64,000 bases of DNA from Arthrobacter globiformis (GTDB lineage Bacteria > Actinomycetota > Actinomycetes > Actinomycetales > Micrococcaceae): NCBI RefSeq assembly GCF_030818015.1, contig NZ_JAUSZX010000001.1:2356001-2420000 (forward strand), given 5' to 3'. The position numbers and the translations under genes are program-made. Of this stretch, positions 53,824-63,323 are shown piece after piece. Position 1 is the first letter of the stretch; each line of letters starts with the position of its first letter. The notes beneath the pieces are model-generated. The model was not told the DNA's origin and did not search any database. It saw only the letters and a list, made by a program, of their open reading frames with translations.

Positions 53824-54123
53824 TCAGCCTTCACATTCGATGCAGTAGCCATGGCCGTCCTTCTCCCGCACCTTCTGGGAGCGGTGGCGGACCAGGAAGC
53901 AGGAATAGCAGGTGAACTCGTCATCGGCTTGGGGGATGACCTGAACGACGAGCTCTTCGGCGATGAACTCGCCGCCGGGGGTCAGGCCGTCCAGGACGTC
54001 GGCTTCATCGAGTTCCAGAACCACAGATTTCGCGTCCGGAGCCTTAGCGGTTTTGAGGGCCTCCAGGGAGTCGTTCTGGGATTCCTTGACATCGGTCCGA
54101 AGTTCGTCGTAATCGGTTGCCAC
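53824..54123 (-). CDS. DUF4193 zinc-ribbon protein
   Basis: The 99-residue protein starts at GTG 54123 (VATDYDELRTDVKESQNDSL) after GAGAAGCGCC. Its N-terminal acidic part (VVLELDEADVLDGLTPGGEF) and C-terminal CYSCFLVRHRSQ...GYCIECEG with two CxxC pairs define DUF4193, a small actinobacterial family probably binding one zinc. The role is unknown; in genomes it is usually near dUTPase and transcription-related genes, which are not present here, so the copy is likely an extra one. Confidence 0.85.
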   Translation of the reverse strand: MATDYDELRTDVKESQNDSLEALKTAKAPDAKSVVLELDEADVLDGLTPGGEFIAEELVVQVIPQADDEFTCYSCFLVRHRSQKVREKDGHGYCIECEG

Positions 54124-54544
54124 TGTGGCGCTTCTCATTTCTCTTGTTCTGGGTTTGTCGCGATAGCAACATACAGCATCCACCCCTTATTCCCCTGGGC
54201 GGGCAGAAAGGTGCACGACCGGTCTCCGGTGATCATTCCGCGGGACCGCTTCGCCGAGTGACTGGATTCTGACCTGACCCACAAGGGTGACATCCAGCAC
54301 TTGTTGGACTCCCTCCCGGAGCCAGGCCTGATCCGGCGGTCTGCCCGCGTGTGAACAGCGTCAGGAAACCCGGGCCTGAATTTGATCGAGCCGGGCAAGG
54401 GCGGTTAACGAGTAGGTATTATCGGTCAGCGCGCCCGGATCCAGCTTCTCCCGGCATTCACCCCCATCTGGACAATTGGGGCTGGGTGGGCACCGAACAC
54501 ATCCAGGCTAATTGGACAACGGCGTCCTCCGGTTTCAAGAGGGT
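54124..54544. other. Intergenic stretch
   Basis: No gene is supported; short frames on the plus strand lack starts and similarity. The convergent ends and the upstream region of the DUF4193 gene lie here. Confidence 0.35.
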
Positions 54545-54958
54545 TCAGGTGTAGAGGTGGCTATCGAAGACCGATCGGGGCTTTTCTGAGGGATCGGGGT
54601 GGGCGACCATGACGGGAATTCCATCAGGGTCGCGGCCTTCCACCACAGTGATTCCTCCGGCTGTGCGGGTCTCCGTGTATCGCCCCATCTCTTTCAGAGT
54701 CTGCTCGAAATATTTCAAGCCTTCGGCGGTGTCTGTCGCCCACATCAGCAGGTGATGTCCGAGGCCACCGGAGTGGCGCTCCTCCCGCTTGCCACGCTCG
54801 ATGAGGTAGAGCTGGAAGCCTCCGGGTGCGAGGAGGAGGGCCGCCTCGCCCGAGCGGATGGTCTCCTCACACCTGAACAGGTCCCGGTAGAAGTTCACGG
54901 ACCTGTCCAGTTCTGCCACGAACTGGACAGATGACGCGACCCTTGCTGAATACCCCAT
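54545..54958 (-). CDS. VOC-family protein (extradiol dioxygenase/glyoxalase type)
   Basis: I use the ATG at 54958 (MGYSARVASSVQFVAELDRS). The 137-residue protein is one VOC module: SVNFYRDLFRCEETI, ALLLAPGGFQLYLIERG, GLGHHLLMWATDTAEGLKYF and TVVEGRDPDGIPVMVAHP. The HHLLMW His and the final region could carry metal ligands. It is a common type of small aromatic-binding or dioxygenase-like protein. It faces the plus-strand luciferase-like gene across the relaxase relic. Confidence 0.75.
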   Translation of the reverse strand: MGYSARVASSVQFVAELDRSVNFYRDLFRCEETIRSGEAALLLAPGGFQLYLIERGKREERHSGGLGHHLLMWATDTAEGLKYFEQTLKEMGRYTETRTAGGITVVEGRDPDGIPVMVAHPDPSEKPRSVFDSHLYT

Positions 54959-55066
54959 CCAGTCATTGTTGACCTGCCCGCGGGATATGGCCAGTGTTCC
55001 GGACGGCACTTCAGCTTCCGCTGCCCCGCCCCTGCTGACGGCCGTGACGGGTGAACGCGCCCGCGG

Positions 55067-55382
55067 TATGCCAAGAACACCACCGACGTCATCGTTGGGT
55101 ACTCCGTAGCGGAACGCCCCATGCAAGGGGAGCGCCCGTTCTGGTTCGGCGGCGGCATGCTCGCCTCCGATTTGAAGCTCGGTGCCCTGCGTGAAGAATG
55201 GACGGACTCACCGCACCTGGCCACCGAGGCCGCAGCGGAAATGGAACGCCTCCGCGCGCAACAAACGCAAGGTCTCCAGAACCGGGCCCGCGAACGCAAC
55301 ACCTTCAGCAAATGTGTGGGTGGAGTACACCCGCAACGCAACAGCGCTGGTTGAAAAGCTGCGCGTACTACCGCCGGAATAA
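55067..55382 (+). pseudogene. Relaxase/mobilisation nuclease, C-terminal fragment
   Basis: The plus strand reads TDVIVGYSVAERPMQGERPF, WFGGGMLASDLKLGALREEW and AAEMERLRAQQ, then after a frameshift VWVEYTRNATALVEKLRV to a stop at 55382. GYxVA...WFGGGKLAxDLxLxxLRxxW is the pattern of the C-terminal part of actinobacterial plasmid relaxases. The catalytic N-terminal domain is absent, so this is a relic of conjugative or mobilisable DNA. Confidence 0.55.
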
Positions 55383-55396
55383 GAACCGCCGCCACA

Positions 55397-56434
55397 ATGT
55401 TCGTTTCCGGTGTGAAGAACATCGGGTTCCTGTCCTTCGGCCATTGGACCGACCACCCGGAGTCGGGCACGCGCACCGCGTCGGACGCGCTGTTGCAGGC
55501 GATCGACCTCGCGGTCGCGGCCGAGGAGCTGGGGGCGGACGGCGCTTACTTCCGCGTCCACCACTTCGCCCAGCAGTATGCCTCCCCGTTCCCGCTGCTT
55601 GCTGCGATTGGGGCACGGACAAGTCGCATTGAGATTGGTACCGCTGTGATCGACATGCGCTACGAGAACCCGCTTTACATGGCGGAGGATGCCGGCGCGG
55701 CCGACCTGATCTCGGGTGGCCGGCTGCAGCTGGGTATTAGCAGGGGTTCACCCGAGCAGGTCATCGAGGGGTGGCGTCACTTCGGCTTCGTCCCCGGCGA
55801 GGGCGAGTCGGACGCGGACATGGGCCGCAGGCACACCGAGCGTCTGCTCGAGGTGCTCACCGGTGAGGGCTTCGCGGCGCCTAATCCCCGCCCGATGTTC
55901 CCGAACCCGCCGGGGCTGTTGCGCGTGGAGCCGCACTCTGAGGGCCTGCGTGATCGTATCTGGTGGGGTTCGGGCTCGAACGCCACGGCCATCTGGGCCG
56001 CGAAGCTCGGGATGAACCTGCAGAGCTCCACGCTCAAGGATGACGAGAGCGGTAAGCCGTTCCACGTCCAGCAGGCTGAGCAGATCGAGCTCTACCGGCT
56101 GGCCAGGAAGGAGGCCGGGCACGAGCGGGAGCCGCGCGTCTCGGTCAGCCGCAGCATCTTCGCGCTGACGGACGAGCGCGACTGGCAGTACTTCGGCCGC
56201 GACCGCAACAGCTCTGACCAAGTGGGCAACATCGACGAGAAAACGCGCGCGGTTTTTGGCCGGTCCTATGCGGGTGCCCCGGACGAGCTGGCCGCGAAGC
56301 TGGCCGAGGATGAGGCGATCGCCACGGCAGACACACTGCTGCTCACGGTCCCGAACCAGCTCGGCGTTGACTACAACGCTCACGTCATCGAGTCGATCCT
56401 GAAGTATGTGGCGCCACAGCTGGGCTGGCGCTGA
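55397..56434 (+). CDS. Luciferase-like (LLM-class) flavin-dependent oxidoreductase
   Basis: The 345-residue protein has the bacterial luciferase fold pattern: AAEELGADGAYFRVHHFAQQ, SRIEIGTAVIDMRYENPLYM, AEDAGAADLISGGRLQLGIS and DRIWWGSGSNATAIWAAKLG. It should use FMNH2 or F420H2 with oxygen. ATG 55397 and a GTG at 55412 are both in frame; neither has a strong site. It is intact and directly follows a dead relaxase fragment, so it may have arrived as cargo. Confidence 0.85.
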   Translation: MFVSGVKNIGFLSFGHWTDHPESGTRTASDALLQAIDLAVAAEELGADGAYFRVHHFAQQYASPFPLLAAIGARTSRIEIGTAVIDMRYENPLYMAEDAGAADLISGGRLQLGISRGSPEQVIEGWRHFGFVPGEGESDADMGRRHTERLLEVLTGEGFAAPNPRPMFPNPPGLLRVEPHSEGLRDRIWWGSGSNATAIWAAKLGMNLQSSTLKDDESGKPFHVQQAEQIELYRLARKEAGHEREPRVSVSRSIFALTDERDWQYFGRDRNSSDQVGNIDEKTRAVFGRSYAGAPDELAAKLAEDEAIATADTLLLTVPNQLGVDYNAHVIESILKYVAPQLGWR

Positions 56435-56906
56435 CCCCTCGCGGCAGATTCCCCCAGTACGGAAGTTGCGGTTAATTTGGCTGTGTTGACGCTCCACAAA
56501 CATCGCGACCCGGCCGGCATCCCCTACGTCCCGCGCCAGCAGTACTTCGGCAAGGCCAACGCTGCCGAACGCATCCCCGGCCAAGTACAACAGGGGAATT
56601 AGTTAGGCCGATGAGTAGGCAAGCTGCCGCGCAGGCCCGCCCCGGAGAGTTCGTGGGGGCGGCCCTGCAATCTGGCGCGGGTCTCGGAAAGCTGGTGGCT
56701 TACTTGCGCGAGTCGGGGTGCTCATCGCCGATGTGCCCGGCTGACGTCGCGTCAAGGACCGGGGCGATGAAGGCGGCGTATTCGTCCATGTAGTGGCGCA
56801 GGAACTCCCTCGTCCCCTCGTTTTTGACCTCGCCGTCCTCTCCGCAGGCTGCCGGGTCAACTGATGTAGGCCTCCGGGGAGTTTAGTTGTGCGGCGTTCA
56901 GGAAGC
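56435..56906. other. Intergenic stretch with gene relics
   Basis: A plus-strand end (TLHKHRDPAGIPYVPRQQYF) stops at 56600, and a minus-strand piece (GTREFLRHYMDEYAAFIAPV) lies near 56750-56850. Both read as protein but lack starts and known families. Confidence 0.35.
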
Positions 56907-57423
56907 TCAGCGCACTGCGCCTGGAGGACTGCTGTCGGCCCGCTGCACCAGCTCGGCCTCCCGTTCCGGTGTGAGGGTCTTTTTCCGCCCGCGGTAGGCA
57001 CCGCGTTGCTGGGCCAGAGCGATGCCTTCCCTCTGCCGCTCCCTGATCAGGGAGCGTTCGAATTCGGCGAAGGCACCCATTACCGAGAGCATGAGGTTGG
57101 CCATGAGGGAGTCCTCCCCGGTGAAGACCAGACTCTCTTTTTGACGAACTCCACCTGCACGCCCTTACGGGTCAGAGTCTGGCCCAAGGAACGCAGGTCA
57201 TCCATATTGCGTGCAAGCCGGTCCATGCTGTGCACGGTGACGGTGTCCCCGTCACGGGCGAATCGCAGCAACTCAGCCAGCTCCGGTCTGGCCGTGTCCC
57301 CGCCGAGGCTTTGTCCGTGAAGACCCGGTCCAGAACCTGGCCGTCGAGCTGGGGTTTCTCGTTCTGGTCCAGCGTGCTGACGCGCACGTACCCGGTCCGC
57401 TGACCAGCCACCTGAGCCTCCAA
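56907..57423 (-). pseudogene. Serine resolvase/invertase, frameshifted
   Basis: Pieces in order: GYVRVSTLDQNEKPQLDGQV with the catalytic Ser, RVFTDKASAG, then in another frame LRFARDGDTVTVHSMDRLAR with MDDLRSLGQTLTRKGVQVEF, and in a third frame LMLSVMGAFAEFERSLIRER with YRGRKKTLTPEREAELV. This is the catalytic domain of Tn3-type resolvases. The C-terminal helix-turn-helix that binds DNA is missing, and two frameshifts interrupt it. Confidence 0.85.
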
Positions 57424-57722
57424 ACCCTCAACCTGTCAGATTGAGTTCTACGGCCTTTTTTGGAGCAGGTCAGGATACCTGGATCGTTTGATGTCAGTGT
57501 GGGGTGTGCCCCAAATTTAGCGAACTCCGCGACGGCGTTCTTCAAAAGCACGAATAATCCGAAATCTAATATGCACCGGATACCAGTAGGCCGAGCTGAC
57601 GGGCCAAGAGGGGAGTGGCGGCAGCAACTGGCCGGCTTTGGGCTTCGGAGGGCGTACCAGACCAGACCCGGGCGCAGGCCGCGGACGTCGCGGCGCGCAG
57701 TGTCCGCGGTCGCAACAGGTCC
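57424..57722. other. Intergenic stretch
   Basis: Upstream of the resolvase relic; a res-type recombination site might lie here, but I see no clear set of inverted sites. Confidence 0.3.
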
Positions 57723-58316
57723 TCAGAAGGCAGGGTTGACGCCGGACTGGTTCGGGTCGGCTAGGTGAGCCTGTAGCAGCGCTCCGGGCCATGAGGCCGG
57801 CGGTGCTTTGGCGGGGTTTCGTGCTGCCTGTTTGACCACGGCATTCCCAAGTTCCTGCTCGATCATGAGTCGGGGGTGCAGTGCTTCGGCCGTGGAGCGG
57901 TAACGGGCTGTGTGCGGCAGCAGCGTTTCATCACCGAAATCAACGCGGACGCCGAGCCGGAGGTAACGAGTTAAGGGGCCCCGGCGTTCGGCGATCTGTG
58001 GCGAGGTGTGCAGGGCGATTGCTTCCCACACTGCATCGACGCGGGACGCGTCCCACCCACGTTCACCGAGAAAACCTGCGGCCGCATCGGCGCCTTCGAT
58101 CTCGAACCGGTGGGGCCCGTCGTATTCCTTGGCAGTCCCTGCGTCATGGAAAAGCGCAGCTACCTGCAGTGCCTGCAAGTCCACGGCACACCCTTCATGC
58201 TCAGCGATGGCCTGCGCGAACCCGAAGACCCTGATGCTGTGGTTGATGATGGCTGGGTGGAGGCGGCTGGAAATCAGGTCCTTCCCTGCTTGGATCAATG
58301 GATCATCGGCGCTCAT
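57723..58316 (-). CDS. HD-domain phosphohydrolase or cyanamide-hydratase-like protein
   Basis: The 197-residue protein contains NHSIRVFGFAQAIA, VAALFHDAGTAKEYD and AVWEAIALHTSPQIAERRGP, the H...HD...H pattern of HD-domain metal hydrolases. The wording and length fit the cyanamide-hydratase/guanine-deaminase-like HD group, which often acts on small nitriles or nucleotides, but that is inference. ATG 58316 starts it. It lies on the same strand as the large LuxR-type regulator upstream, which may control it. Confidence 0.8.
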   Translation of the reverse strand: MSADDPLIQAGKDLISSRLHPAIINHSIRVFGFAQAIAEHEGCAVDLQALQVAALFHDAGTAKEYDGPHRFEIEGADAAAGFLGERGWDASRVDAVWEAIALHTSPQIAERRGPLTRYLRLGVRVDFGDETLLPHTARYRSTAEALHPRLMIEQELGNAVVKQAARNPAKAPPASWPGALLQAHLADPNQSGVNPAF

Positions 58317-58634
58317 GGAGGGAGCCTAGCAAGGACAGGGGCACCATGAAACCACGGTGCTCGCAGCGCTTCTGCAGGGGGTGCTCAAGCCCGTGTGCAC
58401 TCTGGAACGGCGCAGCTGTGTCAGTCCGTGTTTGAGAGGAAGGCCGGGCTTGGCCAAGCGGCTGCCTGACCGGTGCTGCTTCAGTGACGAGTTCCTCGGT
58501 AGATCCCACACTGTCGGCCGATGGCTTCGCGTCCTCGAGTGCGTTAGGACGGCTGATGTCACCTGCCCGGCGTTCATGCGGACACCATGGGCGGGGAGGT
58601 GCCGTTGATGGCGCCAGCCCTCGGGGAGCCGGCC
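58317..58634. other. Intergenic stretch
   Basis: Between the LAL regulator end and the HD gene start. No gene is supported on either strand. Confidence 0.4.
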
Positions 58635-61457
58635 TCAGCTTTCTTGGTGGGAATGACGAGCGGCGTCGTTTGGTGACGGTACTGAACCTTGGGCCGGCGC
58701 GATGCGCTCGAAGGCTTCCCGTAGCTGAAATCGACTGGTGATACCGAGTTTGGGGAAAACACGGTACAGATGTGTGCTTACCGTCCGATGTGACAGGTAG
58801 ATCTGATCTGCGATCTCCTTATTGGACAGGCCGCGGCTGGCGAGTGTGGCGATCTGCAGTTCCTGAGGTGTGAGCATATCCAGTTCTGAGGGTGCGGCCG
58901 CGGTTAATGTCCGCGGCACTTCTCCGGCCGCCCGCAGTTCCTTGGCAGCACGATCGGCAAACTGGGCGGCGCCTGCGGCGTTGAAGGCCTGCAGCGCTGC
59001 CGACAGATGAATTCGCGCCTCCGCCGGTTGCCGGTCCCGGCGCAACCATTCACCGTAAAGGAGCTGGGTGCGTGCAAGCTCGAGCGCTGACTCACTGAGC
59101 TCACCGTGCTGTATGGCCCGTTCGAAGTGCCCGACCGCGGTGGAGGGGGCGGCGAGGAGAGCTTTGCTTCGTTCCACGAGTGAGGCTAGAAGTGGGGAGC
59201 GATACGCCCTGGCGATGGTGTCAGCCTGCGCTACGTTCTCGAGTATGCTCTCGGGCCGGCCCGCCCGCACTGCCGCCTCGGCACGATCCGCGATCGCCCA
59301 CAGGGCACGTGTTGGATGGACACTCATGTGGGTGAATTCGATGAGGGCGTCACGAAAACGCTGCTGCCCAAGTGCGATGAGACCAGCTGCCCACCGCGTG
59401 TCTGCACTGGTCACCGCAAGCGGTGAAGTCTTCATCAGTTCGCGACTATGGGCGAGGGCGGCTTGTGCCTTGGAGAAGTCTCCGAGGAGGGCGTTGGCGC
59501 GTGCGACCGTGGCTGCGGCGGTGCTTTCCAGCATTGGCTGGGAGGTATCCCGGGCCATCCGCATGGCGTACTCTGCATCGGCCAAGCCTTCCCGGACCTG
59601 GCCCCAGAGGAGTCGGACGCCGGCTCGCCCTCGCAGCGCCTGCACCTCGTCAGCGGCGGCCCCTCGGGCCGCGAAGCGCTCGTATGCGAGACTCCATGCG
59701 GTGAGGGCGGTTTCGGTGTCCTGAAGGGATTCTGCCGCTATCGCAAGAGATACTAGTCCGAGGGGCTGGTCAACGAGCTGGGACACAAGTTGTGGCAGTT
59801 CTGTTCGGAGCTCGGGGATGCCGCCGAGCGGTTCCAGGACTGCCAGGGCCACTGTCTTTAGCGGATTGGGTGTTTTGGTGGAGCAGAGTTGGTCCTGCAG
59901 CCAGTGCCGGTCTTCTTTTGGAGAATTCCGGCCTCGAGCGGACAGAGCAGCACACCACAAGACAGTGGTTCGGTGTTCGACGTTTTCAGGGCCGGTAAGT
60001 TTCCCCAGGATGAGGTCCAGGTCACTTCGTGTGAGTCCGCGAACTCCCGCGGTGAGGCTCAGGATGCTCCGAATCATTGCCAGGCGTGAGACGGTGTCGG
60101 CATCCTCAGCGATCAGTTCAGCGTGTTCCAGGCTTTCGAGTGCTTCGCTCGTTTTTCCCGCTGAACGTGCTATCGAGGCTGCTGAAGCCAAGCGTGAGGC
60201 TTTCTTGGCTGGTTTGGGGGAGAGCATTGCGGATTTGCGGAAGGTCACTGCGGCTTCAATGAGGGCTCCACGGCCTTCGGCCCGTCTGGCCACGTTGTCC
60301 AACTCGGCAGCTATGGTTTCGTCCTGTCCCAGTGTTGCCGCCGCCCGATGCCACGTGGCGCGGTCAGGGTCGGAATTTGATAGTGCCAGAGCCTCGTGGG
60401 CTCGGCGGATCTCATCGCTTGTCGCTGCACCCTGGATAGCTGACCGGAGGACGGGATGGCGAAATGTCAGGATGCCGTCTGCTATCCGGATCAGACCGGC
60501 ACGTTCAAGCGGTGCAAAGTCTGCAAAGGTGAGATCGAACGTACGTGCCGCGTCGAGTAGATCCGAAAGGTTCGCATCATCCGCGACCGCTGCCAGCAGC
60601 AACATTTTTTGGCTTCGTTCCGGCAGGGTGCGGTTATGGCTGAGGAAGGTATGCTCCAGCCGTTTTGTTGTAGGAAGTGTCGCGTGAAGTGCCGTGTCCG
60701 CTACTCCGTCACGACGGAGCGCTACCGATAGTTCGCAAAGCGCCAACGGGTTGCCTTCGGCTTCCCGCAGCACCCGTGCCCGTTCGCTGGGTGAGAATGC
60801 GGCACCAAGAACGGTAATGAGTTCCTCGGATGATTGGGAATTGAGGGGCCCAAGCAGGAGCCGTTCCAAACGCATGTCAGTGATTGCTGTCCGGTCCCAT
60901 CGTGGTCGGGTCGAGGCCAGCAAGGCGATTGGGGAGTTTTCCAAGCGGAGGCTGACGAATGTGATGACGTCAGTGCTGGAGTGGTCTACCCAGTGCAAAT
61001 CATCCACGCCGATGAAGATCGGTTTATCAGCAGCAGCCTCTTCGAGCAGGCTCAACGCCGCTACGCATACCTGCAGTTTGCCGGGGGGAGGGCCTTCCAG
61101 CATCGCCAGCGCTGTCATCAGTGCTTCGCGTTGACGGGGAGGGATGGCGTCGATGTAGTGCAGTATCGGATACAGCATCTCGTGCAGACCGTTGAATCCG
61201 ATCGCAGCAGCGCCTTGCATGCCGGTGCAGCGGAGGGTCCGGAAACCTGCCTTTCTTGCCTGCCGCTCAGCATGGTTTAAGAGGATGGATTTCCCGGTGC
61301 CTGGGTCACCTTCGATGATCAGAGCCCGGGCGGCCTTGCCTGCTCCAGCGATCAGAGCGGTCAACCGGCTAAGCTCCTCATCGCGACCAACGACTCGGTC
61401 GTGTGCAGCCTCCTCAACGGCTTTGTTACTGTTAGCCTCCCACAGAGGTCTGGACAT
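58635..61457 (-). CDS. LuxR-family ATP-binding regulator (LAL type)
   Basis: This 940-residue protein has the LAL architecture. An N-terminal AAA ATPase begins VVGRDEELSRLTALI, with Walker A GDPGTGKSILLNHAE near residue 50 and Walker B PIFIGVDDLHWVDHSS near 145. A long helical repeat middle follows (AREGLADAEYAMRMARD-like TPR helices). The C-terminal LuxR helix-turn-helix is LTPQELQIATLASRGLSNKE, IADQIYLSHRTVSTHLYRVF. Such regulators bind an inducer and ATP, oligomerise and activate catabolic or secondary-metabolism operons. It is divergent from the MarR-esterase-NTF2 genes and upstream of the HD gene. It reads as intact. Confidence 0.92.
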   Translation of the reverse strand: MSRPLWEANSNKAVEEAAHDRVVGRDEELSRLTALIAGAGKAARALIIEGDPGTGKSILLNHAERQARKAGFRTLRCTGMQGAAAIGFNGLHEMLYPILHYIDAIPPRQREALMTALAMLEGPPPGKLQVCVAALSLLEEAAADKPIFIGVDDLHWVDHSSTDVITFVSLRLENSPIALLASTRPRWDRTAITDMRLERLLLGPLNSQSSEELITVLGAAFSPSERARVLREAEGNPLALCELSVALRRDGVADTALHATLPTTKRLEHTFLSHNRTLPERSQKMLLLAAVADDANLSDLLDAARTFDLTFADFAPLERAGLIRIADGILTFRHPVLRSAIQGAATSDEIRRAHEALALSNSDPDRATWHRAAATLGQDETIAAELDNVARRAEGRGALIEAAVTFRKSAMLSPKPAKKASRLASAASIARSAGKTSEALESLEHAELIAEDADTVSRLAMIRSILSLTAGVRGLTRSDLDLILGKLTGPENVEHRTTVLWCAALSARGRNSPKEDRHWLQDQLCSTKTPNPLKTVALAVLEPLGGIPELRTELPQLVSQLVDQPLGLVSLAIAAESLQDTETALTAWSLAYERFAARGAAADEVQALRGRAGVRLLWGQVREGLADAEYAMRMARDTSQPMLESTAAATVARANALLGDFSKAQAALAHSRELMKTSPLAVTSADTRWAAGLIALGQQRFRDALIEFTHMSVHPTRALWAIADRAEAAVRAGRPESILENVAQADTIARAYRSPLLASLVERSKALLAAPSTAVGHFERAIQHGELSESALELARTQLLYGEWLRRDRQPAEARIHLSAALQAFNAAGAAQFADRAAKELRAAGEVPRTLTAAAPSELDMLTPQELQIATLASRGLSNKEIADQIYLSHRTVSTHLYRVFPKLGITSRFQLREAFERIAPAQGSVPSPNDAARHSHQES

Positions 61458-61612
61458 GGCCTTCTTCCGGATTTGCGTGAAATATCACACAAATCTATAC
61501 GCGGGGTGTGATTCGTAGTCAAGGAGCAGGGCCCTAACCAAGGGCCGATCCTCTGGGTTGGTGCGGTGTCTGTTGGTCGCCGTTTCGTGGGGACCAGGGT
61601 TAGGAGAGGACG

Positions 61613-62134
61613 ATGACGGTGCCTGGCGAGTATGAAATTGCGGAGGAGTCTCCCTATGCCCTTCTGTCCACTAAGGAAACCAGGGCGTGGTACGCCTACA
61701 TGAAGGTTCAGCTTCGGCTTCGTTATGAGATGAACCGCCAACTTCGGGAAGACCACGGCCTCTCGCTGGCTGACTACGACATACTTGTTGCTCTCATCAG
61801 CGACGATGACGCCACACTCTCCGTATCAAGCCTTGCAACCAGGATTGGGTGGGAGCGTAGCCGGGTCAGTCACCATGCACGGCGTATGTCTGGGCGTGGG
61901 CTTGTCCATCTGCAGCCCAGTGCGACAGATAAGCGGTCGACCGCAGTCTCGCTGACCAAACTGGGTAGAACATCCTTGGCTGCGGCCTCTCCCGGTCACA
62001 TCGCGTTGGTCAAAGGGATGTTTCTCAGCGTTCTTGATGATCAGCGTATGGACTTGCTCGCGGAGACTTTCGAGATGGTTTATGAGGAATTGATACGCTC
62101 CGGGACACTCCCGCGTCCTGTCGATCATCCCTAG
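61613..62134 (+). CDS. MarR-family regulator
   Basis: The 173-residue protein has YMKVQLRLRYEMNRQLREDH, SLADYDILVALISDDDATLS and the winged helix SSLATRIGWERSRVSHHARR with MSGRGLVHLQPSATDKRSTA. The wing and dimerisation helices look complete. ATG 61613 follows TAGGAGAGGACG. MarR proteins sense phenolic or other small ligands. It precedes an esterase and an NTF2-like gene and is divergent from the LAL regulator, so it probably controls the esterase unit. Confidence 0.9.
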   Translation: MTVPGEYEIAEESPYALLSTKETRAWYAYMKVQLRLRYEMNRQLREDHGLSLADYDILVALISDDDATLSVSSLATRIGWERSRVSHHARRMSGRGLVHLQPSATDKRSTAVSLTKLGRTSLAAASPGHIALVKGMFLSVLDDQRMDLLAETFEMVYEELIRSGTLPRPVDHP

Positions 62135-62263
62135 GGTCGAAGCGTGATCGACGGTGGTTTCAGCACGGATACGTCAGTTGACGGATGCACGGCCACAAGT
62201 GTTCGGCAAAGGTGGAAGGGAGATAAGGATCCCTCACCCCCCCTTTCCTAGCAAGGAGCCGTC

Positions 62264-63220
62264 ATGCCCGGAAACCCGAAAGCTTATGCGCTGGAACCTG
62301 CGGCGCAGGACTTTGTGGAAGCGACGTCCAACCCTCCCTTCCTGTACGAGCTGCCGGCGGCCGAGGGGCGGAAGGCTGTCGATGGAGTCCAGGATTCGCC
62401 CATCGCGAAGCCGGATGTCGATGAGGAGTGGATAGAGGTCCAGGGCGGGCCGACAGGATTAGTGAAGGCCCGTATCGTCAAGCCTCTGAACAGCACCGGG
62501 AATTTGCCGGTGATCCTGTATATCCATGGCGCAGGGTGGGTATTTGGCAATGCCCATACCCACGACCGGCTCGTCCGTGACCTCGCTATCGGGACGCATG
62601 CGGCCGTGGTGTTCCCCGAGTACGACCGCTCACCGGAAGTTAGATACCCGGTTGCGATCGAACAGAGCTACGCAGTGGCGCAGTGGGTTGCGGCGAACGG
62701 CAGCGAAAAAGGTCTGGATGCCAGCAGGCTGGCAATCGCCGGCGACTCCGTCGGCGGCAACATGACCATCGCGGTATCGCTCCTGGCCAAGGAACGCGGC
62801 GACCTGAAGTTCGCGAAGCAAATCCTGTTCTACCCCGTAACAGATGCTTCCTTCGATACCGGCTCGTACATCGAGTTTGCCGAGGGCTACTTCCTGACCC
62901 GCGATGGCATGAAGTGGTACTGGGACCAATACACCCAGGACGGAGAGCGCACCAAGTCAACGGCCTCGCCATTGCGGGCCTCCCTCCAGGAGCTGGCGGG
63001 CCTGCCCGAGACCCTGATCATCACCGCTGAGGCCGACGTTCTGCGTGACGAGGGCGAGGTTTTCGCAGCCCGGCTGCGTCAGGCTGGAGTCAAGGCAACC
63101 AACGCCCGGTTTGGCGGCATCGTCCATGACTTCGTCATGCTCAACTCGCTTCACGACACCGAGGCCGCGAAACACGCCATCCTGCTCGCTGTTGCGTCAC
63201 TGAAAGCAGCACTGGCCTGA
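62264..63220 (+). CDS. Alpha/beta hydrolase, HSL-type esterase
   Basis: The 318-residue enzyme has the HSL-family order: HGAGWVFGN (the HGGG oxyanion site, here HGAG), PEYDRSPEVRYPVAIEQ, LAIAGDSVGGNMTIAVSL with nucleophile Ser, ITAEADVLRDEGEVFAARLR with the acid Asp, and GGIVHDFVMLN with the His. It should cleave esters of small acids or alcohols. ATG 62264 follows AAGGAGCCGTC. It is intact and lies downstream of the MarR gene. Confidence 0.9.
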   Translation: MPGNPKAYALEPAAQDFVEATSNPPFLYELPAAEGRKAVDGVQDSPIAKPDVDEEWIEVQGGPTGLVKARIVKPLNSTGNLPVILYIHGAGWVFGNAHTHDRLVRDLAIGTHAAVVFPEYDRSPEVRYPVAIEQSYAVAQWVAANGSEKGLDASRLAIAGDSVGGNMTIAVSLLAKERGDLKFAKQILFYPVTDASFDTGSYIEFAEGYFLTRDGMKWYWDQYTQDGERTKSTASPLRASLQELAGLPETLIITAEADVLRDEGEVFAARLRQAGVKATNARFGGIVHDFVMLNSLHDTEAAKHAILLAVASLKAALA

Positions 63221-63323
63221 TCACGGAGCGGGACAGGAATGCAAAGGTGCGTGCAGTCCCATCACTTTTTCACCCTGTCCATCCCGCCACTGCGTACCTT
63301 ACCGACGTCAAAAGGAGAAAGAC

